The notes beneath the pieces are model-generated. The model searched no databases. It saw only the letters and a list, made by a program, of their open reading frames with translations, and had not been told where the DNA came from. The translations under genes were made by a program, and so were the position numbers. A stretch of DNA of 64,000 bases from Coraliomargarita algicola (GTDB lineage Bacteria; Verrucomicrobiota; Verrucomicrobiia; Opitutales; Coraliomargaritaceae), in the NCBI RefSeq assembly GCF_033878955.1, contig NZ_CP138858.1:3127001-3191000 (forward strand), written 5' to 3'. This document shows, piece by piece, positions 41,700 to 50,883 of the stretch; positions within the stretch are counted from its first letter, which is position 1; every line of letters begins with the position of its first letter.

Positions 41700-42200
41700 A
41701 TGAGTGATATTGATCAAGACATTCAAGAGTTACGTGCCCGTTTAAAAGAGGGCTCCATTCGAAACGCGTATAAGGGAATTGTATCCTATATGGCTCGATT
41801 GCGATCCGCTTTGGCTGAACAACATGGTCCACGTCAGGTATCAGGGATGTACCAAGGCTATTTGGATATCACTCATTTCGCATTTTTTCCCGAGCCGCTG
41901 AAGGAGCGTGATCTTAAGCTGACAGTTCTCTTTAATTTCGAAACATTCACCTTCGAGGTTTGGCTCACTGCACGGAATCGTGAAGTGGGCAAACGTTACT
42001 GGGGATTGTTACGGGAATCTGGATACAATCAGCATCCACTGCTTGAGCCCGCTGTGGGGAATGTAGCTATCGTGAAAGCGATACTGTCCGATGATTTTTC
42101 GCTGGCCGATGAAGCCCGTTTGACGGAGCAGCTCACGCAGGGGCTCCTTGTTTTTGAGCGTGAGATTGTCGCGTCTTTGAGTGCTGTGGACGCGCGGTAA
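41700..42200 (+). CDS. DUF7000-family protein
   Basis: A 166-residue soluble protein from the ATG at 41700; the frame is open upstream, but that part overlaps the AraC gene. The start is MSDIDQDIQELRARLKEG, with a central VSGMYQGYLDITHFAFFP and the FNFETFTFEVWLTARNREVG segment that I associate with DUF7000. No catalytic residues stand out. Its position right behind an AraC/GyrI regulator suggests it belongs to the same response, but this is only context. Confidence 0.65.
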   Translation: MSDIDQDIQELRARLKEGSIRNAYKGIVSYMARLRSALAEQHGPRQVSGMYQGYLDITHFAFFPEPLKERDLKLTVLFNFETFTFEVWLTARNREVGKRYWGLLRESGYNQHPLLEPAVGNVAIVKAILSDDFSLADEARLTEQLTQGLLVFEREIVASLSAVDAR

Positions 42201-42237
42201 AGCTATCTGAAAATTCCAACGATAGACCGAATAGACA

Positions 42238-43362
42238 CTAGGCGCGCTGTCGTCGCCAGCGGCGTATCGACATCCAGACTCCTGTGATCAGCAAAATGAG
42301 GCCTGCCAAACTGCTCACGGCCCAAAAGAGTCGCCCCCACCAAGGGAAGGGGTGCCCCGTGTGCAGGATGTAAAAGTAGCGGCGATACCAGCCAACGGGT
42401 CCGGTCGTCGTGACGTCAAATTCACTATGCAATTGGCCGCTGGTCGGCGCCACTGAGAGCTTGAGATTGCCGCCGGGATGGAATTCGTGGTGCTGCTTTA
42501 GATGAAAGATGTAGGGGCGTTTGGCATTGCGGGTGCCTTGCACGCCACGAATCTCGGCGTCCGGATAATTTGCCTGCACCCAAGTCGCGGCCTCGGCGAG
42601 TGTTACCCATTGTTCCTGGGCGGGAGCTGTCTCAACGATCAGTTGGGGCGCTTCGAAGCGGGAGGGCTGTTCTTGCAGCTTGTCCAGTTGCTGGAAAATG
42701 AATTTCCCCCAAGTGAAAGTGATACCTGTCAGGGCAAACACGCACAGGGGGAGTAATGCGATCAGGCCCAATGCATTGTGCCAATCGAGGGCGCGGCCCC
42801 TCCGCCAAGCGCGGCTAAAGGTGCGTCCGCGCATCGGCCACCACAGAATGAGTCCGATCAACGAACTGATCGCCAGGATGAGCGAGCTGGCTCCGACGCT
42901 CCAGCGCCCCCACTTCTTTAAAGTCAGGGTGCGGTGCAAGTCTTCCATCAGGCGAATGAAAGTCGGATTATCAAACTCGCGGGTGATCTTGCCGGTATAT
43001 GGATTAAGGTAGGCGCGCAGACTGCGTTCGGGACTGCCGTCGCTGGGCATTTCACGTGCGAACGCAAGATAGGCGGCGTCTCCCGATTCGGGGACTTGGA
43101 GATAGTTTAACAGTAGCGGAGGCTGGGCTTGCTCGTAGGTATGCAAGACTTCGCTCAACGACTTGGCGGGCCCATTTGCCTGGATGGCGTAGTGCTCCGG
43201 CTGCTCCCATTGGTAAAATTCCTTTTCAAAGGACAGCAGCACGCCGGTCACAAATACCACCAGCAACGGCAAGGCCGCGATCCAGCTCAACCAAAAATGT
43301 AGGTGAAACCAGATCGGGCGTTGCCGTTTGGGGGCTTTGTTTGTTTCGGGCCTTTTCCTCAT
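42238..43362 (-). CDS. PepSY-associated TM-helix protein (PiuB-like)
   Basis: A 374-residue inner-membrane protein with four main helices (about 20-40, 150-175, 200-220, 340-365) flanking two periplasmic PepSY-type segments. It shows WLSWIAALPLLVVFVTGVLL at the N-terminus, LDWHNALGLIALLPL in the middle and YFYILHTGHPFPWWGRLFW near the end. Such proteins accompany siderophore receptors and are thought to be reductases or helpers for ferric complexes. It starts ten bases after the stop of the TonB receptor gene, so the pair forms an operon. Confidence 0.88.
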   Translation of the reverse strand: MRKRPETNKAPKRQRPIWFHLHFWLSWIAALPLLVVFVTGVLLSFEKEFYQWEQPEHYAIQANGPAKSLSEVLHTYEQAQPPLLLNYLQVPESGDAAYLAFAREMPSDGSPERSLRAYLNPYTGKITREFDNPTFIRLMEDLHRTLTLKKWGRWSVGASSLILAISSLIGLILWWPMRGRTFSRAWRRGRALDWHNALGLIALLPLCVFALTGITFTWGKFIFQQLDKLQEQPSRFEAPQLIVETAPAQEQWVTLAEAATWVQANYPDAEIRGVQGTRNAKRPYIFHLKQHHEFHPGGNLKLSVAPTSGQLHSEFDVTTTGPVGWYRRYFYILHTGHPFPWWGRLFWAVSSLAGLILLITGVWMSIRRWRRQRA

Positions 43363-43371
43363 GCAGTTCTT

Positions 43372-45396
43372 TTAAAACTGAATGCGGGCACCGAGTGCAA
43401 AGAGAATTCCTGGATCTTCCTGCGTGGCGTTGTTGCGAGTGGTGGAGCCATCTGATTCCTCGCGGACAGAAGAATAGCCGAGGTCTTTTTCGTTTAACAG
43501 ATTCTCGATACGACCGAATAACATCAAGTCCTCTGTGACTTGCCAGCTAACGGCGGCGTCGATGTGGAAAAACTCCTCGAAGGTTTCCACTTCACGCACG
43601 CCGGCGTCGTAGAATTCACGTTGTGAGCCGGAATCGTAGAGGGCAGTCGTGGTGAGTTCCCAATCCTCGGCAAAGCGCCAGCTGAAACCGAGCGATGCCG
43701 TGTGTTCTGGCAGCGGGGAGAAGCGTAGGTCGAGATTTGTCGCGGCTGGATTGGTGCTGTCGACGCGACGGTTTTTGAGGCTGGTATATCCGGTGAAGAG
43801 CTTGAGCTCCTCAGTGGCTTGCCATTCCAACCAAGCTTCGAAGCCTTTGGATTCGCCCTCGTCATAGTAAGGTGTGCCGGTGCCAGTATTGGCAAAATTG
43901 AAGATTCGGGATTCGGTGGTGTCGAAGTAAGTGAGGCGGATGGAGCCGTTGCCTTCTAACAATTGGAAGTTACGCTTCCAGCCGATTTCCAGCGTTTCGG
44001 ATTCGGATGGGTCCAGACCATCGGCTGGAGCACGATCCAAGAAACTGCCGCCGCCCCACCAGAGGTAGAACGCTTTGTTCAAGCGGTAGCCGGTAAAGTG
44101 ACTTACGTGGAATTGCCCTAAGGCATTGAGGTTCACTGCCGCGCCGACGTTGTGCGCGACATGATAAATATTGCGGAAAGCGTTGTCGATTTGCGTGCCG
44201 CGCAGCCCGACATTGAGTGTGACTCGATCGTTCCAATTGAAGCTGTTGCGCGTATAGACACTGGTTTCGCCGAAATCATAGCGTTTTTCTGCATTGGTTT
44301 GATCGCTGAAATAATCATCCGAAAACTCAACGCCATTGATGGTTTCCATGCTCCATTCTTCGGAGAGTTCGAAGTGCTTCGAGAGATTGGTAAAGAGCTT
44401 AAAAGCTTCTTGTGGTCGGTCGCGTTCGCTGAGCCCCGTCGTATTATTGATCCGATTTTCACGGAAATAATTGTAGGTCGTACCGATGTCCCACTTCAAA
44501 TCGTTGTCCATGACATGGTCGTAGCGTAGACCCACGAAAATATTATCTTTCTCTGTGTGGTAGTCGGATGCATTTCCAGTGTTGAAGTAGTTGTGGTCTT
44601 CCGTGCCGCCGATCAACAACAATTCTACGCGTCCTTTGTCATTGGGACGATAGCCGATCTTGGTTAGCCCGGAATACAATTCTAAATCTTGCAGCTGGCG
44701 CGAGTGGGTGTCGTAAGCATCCCCATAGTCGGCCTGCACCGTTTGTACGGCAGCGTAATAATCCCATTTGCCTTCACCTCCGGAGGTTTCTGCCATGCCG
44801 GTGATTTCACCGATGGTGTTGTATTCCACTTGCAGTCCGGAATAAGGATTCTCTGCACTGCCGCGTTTGATCTGCGAACGAATGGCACCGCCTGTCGCTT
44901 GGCCGTAACGAACACCCAGGGCACCGGTCTCGACGCCCATTTCTGTGAGTGCGATACTAGGTATGATACTGGAAAGCCCCGCGGTGTAGCCACCGTCTTC
45001 AGCCGAAACTGGCACCACATCAATGACCGGATAGTCGTCCACCAGCTGTACCACTCCCCAAGTCACCCCGCCACGAATTGAAACGGGCCCGCCAAAGCGG
45101 TCCTTATTGCTCAAGCCACCGTTCACTCCGGGAAGCAGGCGTAGGAGACTGTAGTTATTTACAGGTGTGAGTGATTCCACCATATCGCCTTCCAGACTAG
45201 TTTGCGTCATGGTCGCATCAAAGCCTCTGGCGGCTTCCCCCGTTAGAGTCACCTCTGAAAAGGTGGCTTTGATCGGGGCGGCGGCTTCATTGGTGTCTGC
45301 TTGTGAAACAAGCGGACAGATCGAAGTGCTGGCGAGGTACCCTAGGGCTAGATATGTGCGGGCAGATATTTTCTTAGATTTGATTTTAGCGAGCAT
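43372..45396 (-). CDS. TonB-dependent receptor, probable ferric-siderophore type
   Basis: A 674-residue outer-membrane receptor from the ATG at 45396; a TTG six bases earlier is also open. A signal peptide ends near SQA. The plug carries LLRLLPGVNGGLSNKD and PVSIRGG, and the barrel ends in GARIQF, a proper C-terminal aromatic. Being paired with a PepSY/PiuB-like gene and preceded by a Fur-like 19-bp palindrome, it is best read as an iron-complex receptor. The substrate itself is not resolvable. Confidence 0.9.
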   Translation of the reverse strand: MLAKIKSKKISARTYLALGYLASTSICPLVSQADTNEAAAPIKATFSEVTLTGEAARGFDATMTQTSLEGDMVESLTPVNNYSLLRLLPGVNGGLSNKDRFGGPVSIRGGVTWGVVQLVDDYPVIDVVPVSAEDGGYTAGLSSIIPSIALTEMGVETGALGVRYGQATGGAIRSQIKRGSAENPYSGLQVEYNTIGEITGMAETSGGEGKWDYYAAVQTVQADYGDAYDTHSRQLQDLELYSGLTKIGYRPNDKGRVELLLIGGTEDHNYFNTGNASDYHTEKDNIFVGLRYDHVMDNDLKWDIGTTYNYFRENRINNTTGLSERDRPQEAFKLFTNLSKHFELSEEWSMETINGVEFSDDYFSDQTNAEKRYDFGETSVYTRNSFNWNDRVTLNVGLRGTQIDNAFRNIYHVAHNVGAAVNLNALGQFHVSHFTGYRLNKAFYLWWGGGSFLDRAPADGLDPSESETLEIGWKRNFQLLEGNGSIRLTYFDTTESRIFNFANTGTGTPYYDEGESKGFEAWLEWQATEELKLFTGYTSLKNRRVDSTNPAATNLDLRFSPLPEHTASLGFSWRFAEDWELTTTALYDSGSQREFYDAGVREVETFEEFFHIDAAVSWQVTEDLMLFGRIENLLNEKDLGYSSVREESDGSTTRNNATQEDPGILFALGARIQF

Positions 45397-45400
45397 ATGC

Positions 45401-45419
45401 AATGAGATGGAGTCTCATT
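45401..45419 (-). promoter_or_regulatory. 19-bp Fur-like operator upstream of the TonB receptor gene
   Basis: A perfect 7-5-7 inverted repeat, AATGAGA-TGGAG-TCTCATT. On the gene strand it is preceded by GTGAT, reading GTGATAATGAGA, close to the GATAATGA half of the Fur box. It lies five to 23 bases before the ATG at 45396, where a ribosome-binding site would be. No Shine-Dalgarno is visible there, so bound repressor could block both RNA polymerase and translation start. Confidence 0.5.
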
Positions 45420-45601
45420 ATCACAATGCAAGCGAAAAAACATTATGATCATTATTTAGTTAGTGACTCATTGAATGCCCGCATTGCTTTGTGCGTCTTC
45501 ACAGTTGAGCCTTAAGGGGCTGATCTTTGACCGCCCCGTTATCTTCTTCTTATTGGAGCCGAGCTTTGAATTAGAAGGCGCTCGTTCGAAGTTCTGGCGA
45601 C

Positions 45602-46240
45602 TTAGAGCCGACTCATAAATGCATTGGCTTCGTCGATAGAGGCTTCCATTTCTTTGACCAGGCTGGCGACTTCTTCTTGGATTTTGACCACTTCCACATC
45701 CAGCGCGGCGATCGCGCGGGCGTTCAGGTTGTGCTTCAGGTAGAGCACTTGATCTTGAAACAGTTCGACCACGGGGGCCATGCTGGCTTCGGCTTTGCGC
45801 ATTTTAGTCACCATGCCGTTGTAGCTGGCGCGGGTCTCGCGCAGTGAGCGTTGGCTGGAGCTACGCAGGCTAGCGCTTTGGTAGGATTCCAGTTCTTGTT
45901 CCCATTCGGCGAAGAGTGCTTCGGCCACCGACTCGACTTTGTCGATACGTTTGGAGACGCGCTCGGCGGCTTTCAAACTGTCTTCGTAGGCCGCGTTGAT
46001 TTTGCTATAAACCGCCTCTAAATCGCCGCCCTGATACTCCGTCACGGCGGTGAAGGCCTCGAGTGCGTCGGCAAAAGTTTCCTTAGCCTCTTCTTGTTCA
46101 TCGCGGGCTTCTTCCACCCGATCGACCATCAGTTCACGTTTTTCGATGCCGAGCTTCTCCATGGAGGCATAATAAACCGACTGGCAGCCAGTGGCAGAGA
46201 AAATCATCGCAGCACAAACGATCGCATAAAATACTTTCAT
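45602..46240 (-). CDS. DUF2959 lipoprotein
   Basis: A 212-residue protein with a lipobox-like signal (IFSATGC, Cys19), then a long alpha-helical, coiled-coil-rich body (EEARDEQEEAKETFADALEAF, quoted here for its heptads only as EEAKETFADALEAF). The DUF2959 family is found in marine bacteria; function unknown. It should sit anchored on the periplasmic side of a membrane. It lies 52 bp beyond a REP-like pair and in the same direction as the DUF3817 gene. Confidence 0.82.
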   Translation of the reverse strand: MKVFYAIVCAAMIFSATGCQSVYYASMEKLGIEKRELMVDRVEEARDEQEEAKETFADALEAFTAVTEYQGGDLEAVYSKINAAYEDSLKAAERVSKRIDKVESVAEALFAEWEQELESYQSASLRSSSQRSLRETRASYNGMVTKMRKAEASMAPVVELFQDQVLYLKHNLNARAIAALDVEVVKIQEEVASLVKEMEASIDEANAFMSRL

Positions 46241-46292
46241 AGTCCGAACTGTGGCGCGATTCAGCTAAACTGCAACTTCATAGAGCGCGTTC

Positions 46293-46362
46293 GTAGTGAC
46301 AAGCTTCCAGCTTGTCGGAGATGGTTGCAGCACCCGTGCACAAGCTGGAAGCTCGTGACTAC
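46293..46362. repeat. GTAG-type REP pair (BIME-like) overlapping the DUF3817 stop codon
   Basis: The left unit at 46293-46316 is GTAGT followed by the hairpin GACAAGCT-TCC-AGCTTGTC. The right unit at 46339-46362 is its inverted partner and ends GACTAC. A near copy lies at 52064-52125. The CTA at 46359-46361, part of the right GTAG head, serves as the TAG stop of the minus-strand DUF3817 gene. Confidence 0.75.
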
Positions 46363-46667
46363 ACCTTGGCTTCGTAAGCTTTTAGCAACTTTGCGTCGGC
46401 GAACAGTGGTCCGGCCGGCACGATACTGGCGACCAGTAGCCAGCCGGTGAGTTTCCACGACCACTTGTAATCCAGCTGACCCAATAAGGCGAAGCCTACG
46501 TAGGCCATCCACAAAATGCCGTGTGCCATCCCGATTGGCCGGATCAGCACATCGTTGCCCCAAATATATTTAAGCGGCATCGCAATGCCGAAGAGCAAGA
46601 TCGAGGAGATGGCTTCCCAGGTGCCTACGGAGCGCAGGCGGTGAAGTGTGCTGTCGAAACGGAACAT
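46359..46667 (-). CDS. DUF3817-family membrane protein
   Basis: A 102-residue protein with three hydrophobic helices (about 20-36, 45-65, 72-90) and the family motifs WEAISSILLFGIAMPLKY and GMAHGILWMAYV. DUF3817 proteins (YdzA-like) are small inner-membrane proteins of unknown role, sometimes fused to transporters. The TAG stop is part of an adjoining palindromic repeat, so the last few codons may have been fixed by repeat insertion. Confidence 0.85.
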   Translation of the reverse strand: MFRFDSTLHRLRSVGTWEAISSILLFGIAMPLKYIWGNDVLIRPIGMAHGILWMAYVGFALLGQLDYKWSWKLTGWLLVASIVPAGPLFADAKLLKAYEAKV

Positions 46668-46735
46668 AGCGCACTGTTGGATACGATAAATCGAGTAAAG
46701 TCAAATGACCTGGCATGCGTAGCCGGATTTCTTTG

Positions 46736-48793
46736 TCATTCTTTGAGATATCGTTCTCGATACCACTTCATTTGTTTTTCTGGTAGCGTCATCGCATTAA
46801 TTGCTTCTTGGACGACCGCCTGATCCAAGCGACTGGCTCCACTGGCGATGTTGCCGAGTGCTTGATTGCGTAACTTTTCATTCTCGATCGAATAGGCCCA
46901 GGGGAGTGCGTCTTTGGGAGATTTTTGATGAATTTGACCGACCAGCTCGGTGGCTGCGACATCTCGTTGGTGGCCCTCTGCGAGACTGTTGACCCATTCG
47001 GAGGCGGCCAGTGAATCTTCGCCCACCCAGCCCGCGACGAAACTCTGTGTCACGGAGTCTGTTTTTTCCTGTTCGGGCAGAGCTTCGATCCATTCCAATG
47101 CTTTCTGAGGATTGTCTTTTGTTGTAAATAAAACGTGTCGTCTGATGTAACTTGAGCGAGCCTCATCGGCTGGCATGGCCAGGATATAATTGCCCGCCGC
47201 AGTATTGTCGTTTCTTGCCCAAGCGCTCAACGCGTAGCCCACGGCTTCTTGACGGATCTCTTCTGCTTTGATTGCTCTTGCCCAGATGAGTGCTTCGGAA
47301 GGGGCATGTTTTGCCCAGTTGCTTGCAACCGACTTAGCTAGATCTACAAGCAATATGCTGTTTTCGCTAAAATTCTCAAAGGTGTATGCTGCGGCTTGTT
47401 CGGGCTCTATATTGGCCCAAGAGCCGATGACGTTTTGAAGGGCAGCTTGGCGGATCGCATCGTCTGGTTGTGTGAGTACCCAATTGAGGGTGCCCATCGT
47501 ATCTGCGGCTGCGAGCCCATAGATGTTTTGCTGTATGACGCTGTCACGGGCATCGCCCGGAGACATCAAATCGATGAGTTGCATCGCTGCGCTGGGAGCT
47601 GATTGTGTGATTTGCCTGATGTCATGGCGAAAAATATCCGTAATTTCATTTGAGTCTAAATGCAATTGGCTCCAGTTGGCGACCTCTTGTGGGTTTATGG
47701 TTAACCACGATTTAAGGAAACCATCACGCGCTTGTGGGGTGACTAGGCCGTCGTTAGAAATCAGTGCGATTCCTTTATCCAAATCGGAGCGAGCCAATGC
47801 CCACATCAAGGAGCGCCAACCATGATCGAGCGCAGGATTCTGATTATTTTTTTCTGCCCATTCAAGCGTCGCATCGATGTCACGATAGGCTGCGCGACTC
47901 ATAAACGCGCCAATCAGTTGATTCTGCAGCTCGGAAGACTCCATCGCTATGAGCTGGCGCCCTGCCGCTTGGAGGTCCTTCTTCACCCAACTGCTCACAA
48001 AACTCTGCTGATAGCTCCAAGCTATGGATGCCGTATTTGGCAATGTCTCTAGTAGTTCGAGCCCGCGGCTTGGGGCGTTGGCTCCTAAATAGGCGAGGAT
48101 GGCACCATAAGCATCACGCTTGGAAGCTGTAGTTAACTGATCCGCTTCGATGATCGCGCTTTCGGCATCCTCTGTGGCGAGTTGATGGAAAATCGATACG
48201 ATCAGGGCGGAATCGTTTCGCACGCTTGATAGCTCGCTATGTGACATTAAGTGGAGTGCGTGCAGCGGATCTGTAATGGCGAGCTGACTAATGATTGTCT
48301 GCTGCATCTTCTTCTTTAGCCGCGAATCTGTTCCTGATTCTGTGGCAGACATCCAAGCTGCCTGACTGTCTTCGCTCGTCCATATTCTTAAGATGGCTGA
48401 TAGGGCACGGCTCTCCTCTGTGGCCTGCAGGTGTGACTTGGCAAATTCTAGCGCCCCGTCCCGATCCAACTCCGCCCAGCGTCGTACGGTCATTTCAAGC
48501 GCGGTCTTAGCTATGGGTGCTTCGGTTTGTTCTGTTAGCGCGACCGCGATACTCGCTAAGCCTTGTGCATCAGATTGATCGATCAGCGTCATCGTCGAGT
48601 AGATATTGTTCCACGAGGACTCCGAGGCTAATACTGGGGGGGATGCTTGCCATTCGGTTATAGCCGAGCTTTCTTCAGCGTCTTGGATGTTGAGTTCGGT
48701 ATCCCGTATCGTTTTGCTGGATTCGTGGAAAGCCATTTGGCCGAGTAAAACTCCCAAAATCAATGTGGAGAAGAGGCTAGCTATAGATTTCAT
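46736..48793 (-). CDS. Exported alpha-helical repeat protein, unknown function
   Basis: A 685-residue protein with one N-terminal hydrophobic segment (about 5-19, signal or anchor) and then some 18 helical repeats of about 35 residues, with recurring W, AA and LP positions: VRRWAELDRDGALEFA, VIGSWANIEPEQAAAY, ALSAWARNDNTAAGNYI, FVAGWVGEDSLAASEWV. The pattern is TPR/HEAT-like and suggests a solenoid scaffold in the periplasm. I do not recognise a named family. It is the first gene of a minus-strand run with the DUF3817 and DUF2959 genes, but the gaps are 68 bp or more. Confidence 0.75.
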   Translation of the reverse strand: MKSIASLFSTLILGVLLGQMAFHESSKTIRDTELNIQDAEESSAITEWQASPPVLASESSWNNIYSTMTLIDQSDAQGLASIAVALTEQTEAPIAKTALEMTVRRWAELDRDGALEFAKSHLQATEESRALSAILRIWTSEDSQAAWMSATESGTDSRLKKKMQQTIISQLAITDPLHALHLMSHSELSSVRNDSALIVSIFHQLATEDAESAIIEADQLTTASKRDAYGAILAYLGANAPSRGLELLETLPNTASIAWSYQQSFVSSWVKKDLQAAGRQLIAMESSELQNQLIGAFMSRAAYRDIDATLEWAEKNNQNPALDHGWRSLMWALARSDLDKGIALISNDGLVTPQARDGFLKSWLTINPQEVANWSQLHLDSNEITDIFRHDIRQITQSAPSAAMQLIDLMSPGDARDSVIQQNIYGLAAADTMGTLNWVLTQPDDAIRQAALQNVIGSWANIEPEQAAAYTFENFSENSILLVDLAKSVASNWAKHAPSEALIWARAIKAEEIRQEAVGYALSAWARNDNTAAGNYILAMPADEARSSYIRRHVLFTTKDNPQKALEWIEALPEQEKTDSVTQSFVAGWVGEDSLAASEWVNSLAEGHQRDVAATELVGQIHQKSPKDALPWAYSIENEKLRNQALGNIASGASRLDQAVVQEAINAMTLPEKQMKWYRERYLKE

Positions 48794-48931
48794 GCTGATA
48801 CCTTATGATTTATATCCCGTTAGGCAAGGTTAGGGATTTTACTGTCATGTGTGTATGCGACCCGAGTGAGAGCGCAGTCGCTCAATTCTACTTGCAGTTT
48901 ACACACGCTAGCCTTTTTTGCACTTCTAGCT

Positions 48932-49735
48932 ATGCCGGAACTGCCCGAAGTTAAAACCATTCAAGACCAGCTGAACGCGATCATGCCCTTTCGCATTAAG
49001 CGCTGCTCGTTGAGTCGAGTCGCGGATTCGATTGTGCACACGCCCATGGATCACCTGGTGGGACGCAGTTTGCTAAGAGTCGAGCGCAAGGGGAAGCTGT
49101 TGGATTTCATTCTCGACGATGGCCACCACTTGTTGAGCCATCTCGGCATGTCGGGCGGATGGTTGATCGCGTCCGAGTGGATCACGACCAAGCATACCCA
49201 TGTGCAATTTACCGGCGACTCTGGCTACCTTGGCTATGTTGATCCGCGCCGTTTCGGGCATATGTATTTATACGACGAGCCACGGGCCGCCGCGAAGCTG
49301 GCCGAGCTGGGGCACGATCTCTTGGCCCCAGAATTTACCGCTCCCTACTTTAAGGCCTGCCTGCTGCGCTATCCGCTGCGGGCGGTGAAAGTCTCGCTGC
49401 TGGATCAGTCGCTCTTTGCGGGCACTGGTAATTATATCGCCAACGAGATTTGCGCGCATGCTAGAGTCTTGCCGCATCGATTGGTCCAAAGCCTGAGCAC
49501 TCGGGAAATCAATAAACTCTATCGCGCTGTTTCGACGGTAATTAACGGCACCATCACCCGCGGCGGCGTCGCCTTCGGAGGCGGCTACCGTGATACCAAA
49601 GGCGACAAGGGCACCGGCGTGCAAAACCTGGTGGTTTTCTACCAGCAAGAATGTCAACTCTGCAAAAAGACGCCTGTGGTCAAAACCGTCCTCGGCCAAC
49701 GCGGCACCTACCATTGTCCACGCTGCCAGAAGTAG
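48932..49735 (+). CDS. mutM: Formamidopyrimidine-DNA glycosylase (Fpg/MutM)
   Basis: A 267-residue base-excision repair enzyme that removes 8-oxoguanine and formamidopyrimidines. The start is fixed by the family: MPELPEVKT at 48932, where Pro2 is the nucleophile after Met removal and Glu3 and Glu6 follow. The VERKGKLLDF lysine region, the H2TH helix (LLDQSLFAGTGNYIANEI) and the C-terminal zinc finger (CQLC...CPRC) are all present. It stands as a single gene; a repeat array follows. Confidence 0.96.
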   Translation: MPELPEVKTIQDQLNAIMPFRIKRCSLSRVADSIVHTPMDHLVGRSLLRVERKGKLLDFILDDGHHLLSHLGMSGGWLIASEWITTKHTHVQFTGDSGYLGYVDPRRFGHMYLYDEPRAAAKLAELGHDLLAPEFTAPYFKACLLRYPLRAVKVSLLDQSLFAGTGNYIANEICAHARVLPHRLVQSLSTREINKLYRAVSTVINGTITRGGVAFGGGYRDTKGDKGTGVQNLVVFYQQECQLCKKTPVVKTVLGQRGTYHCPRCQK

Positions 49736-49752
49736 CTTGTGTCGCGAGTTGC

Positions 49753-49851
49753 GTAGCCTCGGTTCTTAGAACTGGGGAGTTGTAGCCTCGGTTCTCTGAA
49801 CCGGGGAGTTGTAGCCGGGGAGTGTAGCCTCGGTTCTTAGAACCGGGGAGG
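49753..49851. repeat. Tandem array of GTAG-headed hairpin repeats
   Basis: Three near-identical 28 to 29-bp units (49753, 49782, 49824) plus a deleted unit (49811-49823). Each is GTAG followed by a nine-pair hairpin of the kind CCTCGGTTC-TTA-GAACCGGGG. All units have the same orientation, unlike the inverted pairs elsewhere. There are no spacers, so it is not a CRISPR. It sits 17 bases after mutM. Confidence 0.8.
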
Positions 49852-49908
49852 GGCTTGGTAGGAAAGAACATTGAAGTTTTGCTTTAAATCGGTCGCTTAT
49901 TGGGGGCA

Positions 49909-50736
49909 ATGATCGCAACGACGCCCACTCAACTCATCCTCGAAAGCCTTCGTTCGGCGCCGCTCTTGATCGGGGACCTGCCGGAGGCGGCCGTGTTGGA
50001 TCGCTCTCGATTGGGCTCGACGGGTGCATGCGCAGTTGATCCGCTTCGTTTTGACCAAAAATTGGGGCACCTCTACGAGCAAGCGCTCGGTCGTTTGCTG
50101 GAATCCTCGAATGCGCTCACCTTGTTGGCGAGTCACTTGCAGGTCTTTGCCGAGAGCGGACGCACCTTGGGGGAGCTGGATTATCTGCTGCATGATCATA
50201 CGCGTGATCAGTACATCCACCTTGAGTTAGCGGTTAAATTTTACCTCGCAGTCAAAGGACGTGATGGCTGGCAGTTTCCCGGGCCGGACCCGCGTGATAA
50301 TTGGCAGCGCAAGCTGGATCGGCTGCGCAGGCATCAGTTACAATTGAGTCGCTTGCCGGAAACGCGTCAGCTCTTATGTGAGCGTTTTGGGATCGATGCC
50401 ATCCAGACACAGCAACTGATTTACGGCTGTCTCTTTCTGCCGATGGGACAGGATGCGGTCCCGCCGCTGGAGCTGTTCTCGCCCAGCGCCCGCGTCGGCC
50501 ACTGGCTGTATCTTAGTGAGTGGGCACAAAACTTCGCCGGAGTTGAGGAAGTGTTGCTCATGGACAAACCACTGTGGCCGGTCGAGCTGAGCTCGCAGGC
50601 AAAGCGCCAGTTTCCAGTGATTTCTGTGCCCAGACTGCATCAACTCGCCAGCGAGCGCTGCACCCTGTTTTGCCTGCCCGATTCGACACAGCCCTATTTC
50701 TTAGTGCCGCCTAGCTGGCCGGGGGGAATGTCTTGA
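49909..50736 (+). CDS. DUF1853-family protein, probable PD-(D/E)XK fold
   Basis: A 275-residue protein from the ATG at 49909 (the frame is open three codons earlier to a TTG). The N-terminal half contains GELDYLLHD and, further on, YIHLELAVKFYLAV. The D...ExK spacing is that of restriction-like nucleases, which agrees with the DUF1853 family. The C-terminal half has LLMDKPLWP. The function is unknown. It follows mutM and may be a DNA-related enzyme, but that is context only. Confidence 0.78.
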   Translation: MIATTPTQLILESLRSAPLLIGDLPEAAVLDRSRLGSTGACAVDPLRFDQKLGHLYEQALGRLLESSNALTLLASHLQVFAESGRTLGELDYLLHDHTRDQYIHLELAVKFYLAVKGRDGWQFPGPDPRDNWQRKLDRLRRHQLQLSRLPETRQLLCERFGIDAIQTQQLIYGCLFLPMGQDAVPPLELFSPSARVGHWLYLSEWAQNFAGVEEVLLMDKPLWPVELSSQAKRQFPVISVPRLHQLASERCTLFCLPDSTQPYFLVPPSWPGGMS

Positions 50737-50883
50737 TTGAGACGACCATAGGCCTGGGGTGACTCGGATGTAGCCAAGGTTCGTTTATGTCTCTGGCTGC
50801 ATTGTCTCTTATGCGTCTATGTGAAAGCTTATAGCCCTCGGAGTGGGGCTTGCTTTGGTGGGGAAGTTTCGATTAGATATTTT

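Noticed and set aside
49753..49851. Possible CRISPR array
   Set aside because: Units are contiguous, with no spacers, and each is itself a GTAG hairpin; no cas genes are nearby.
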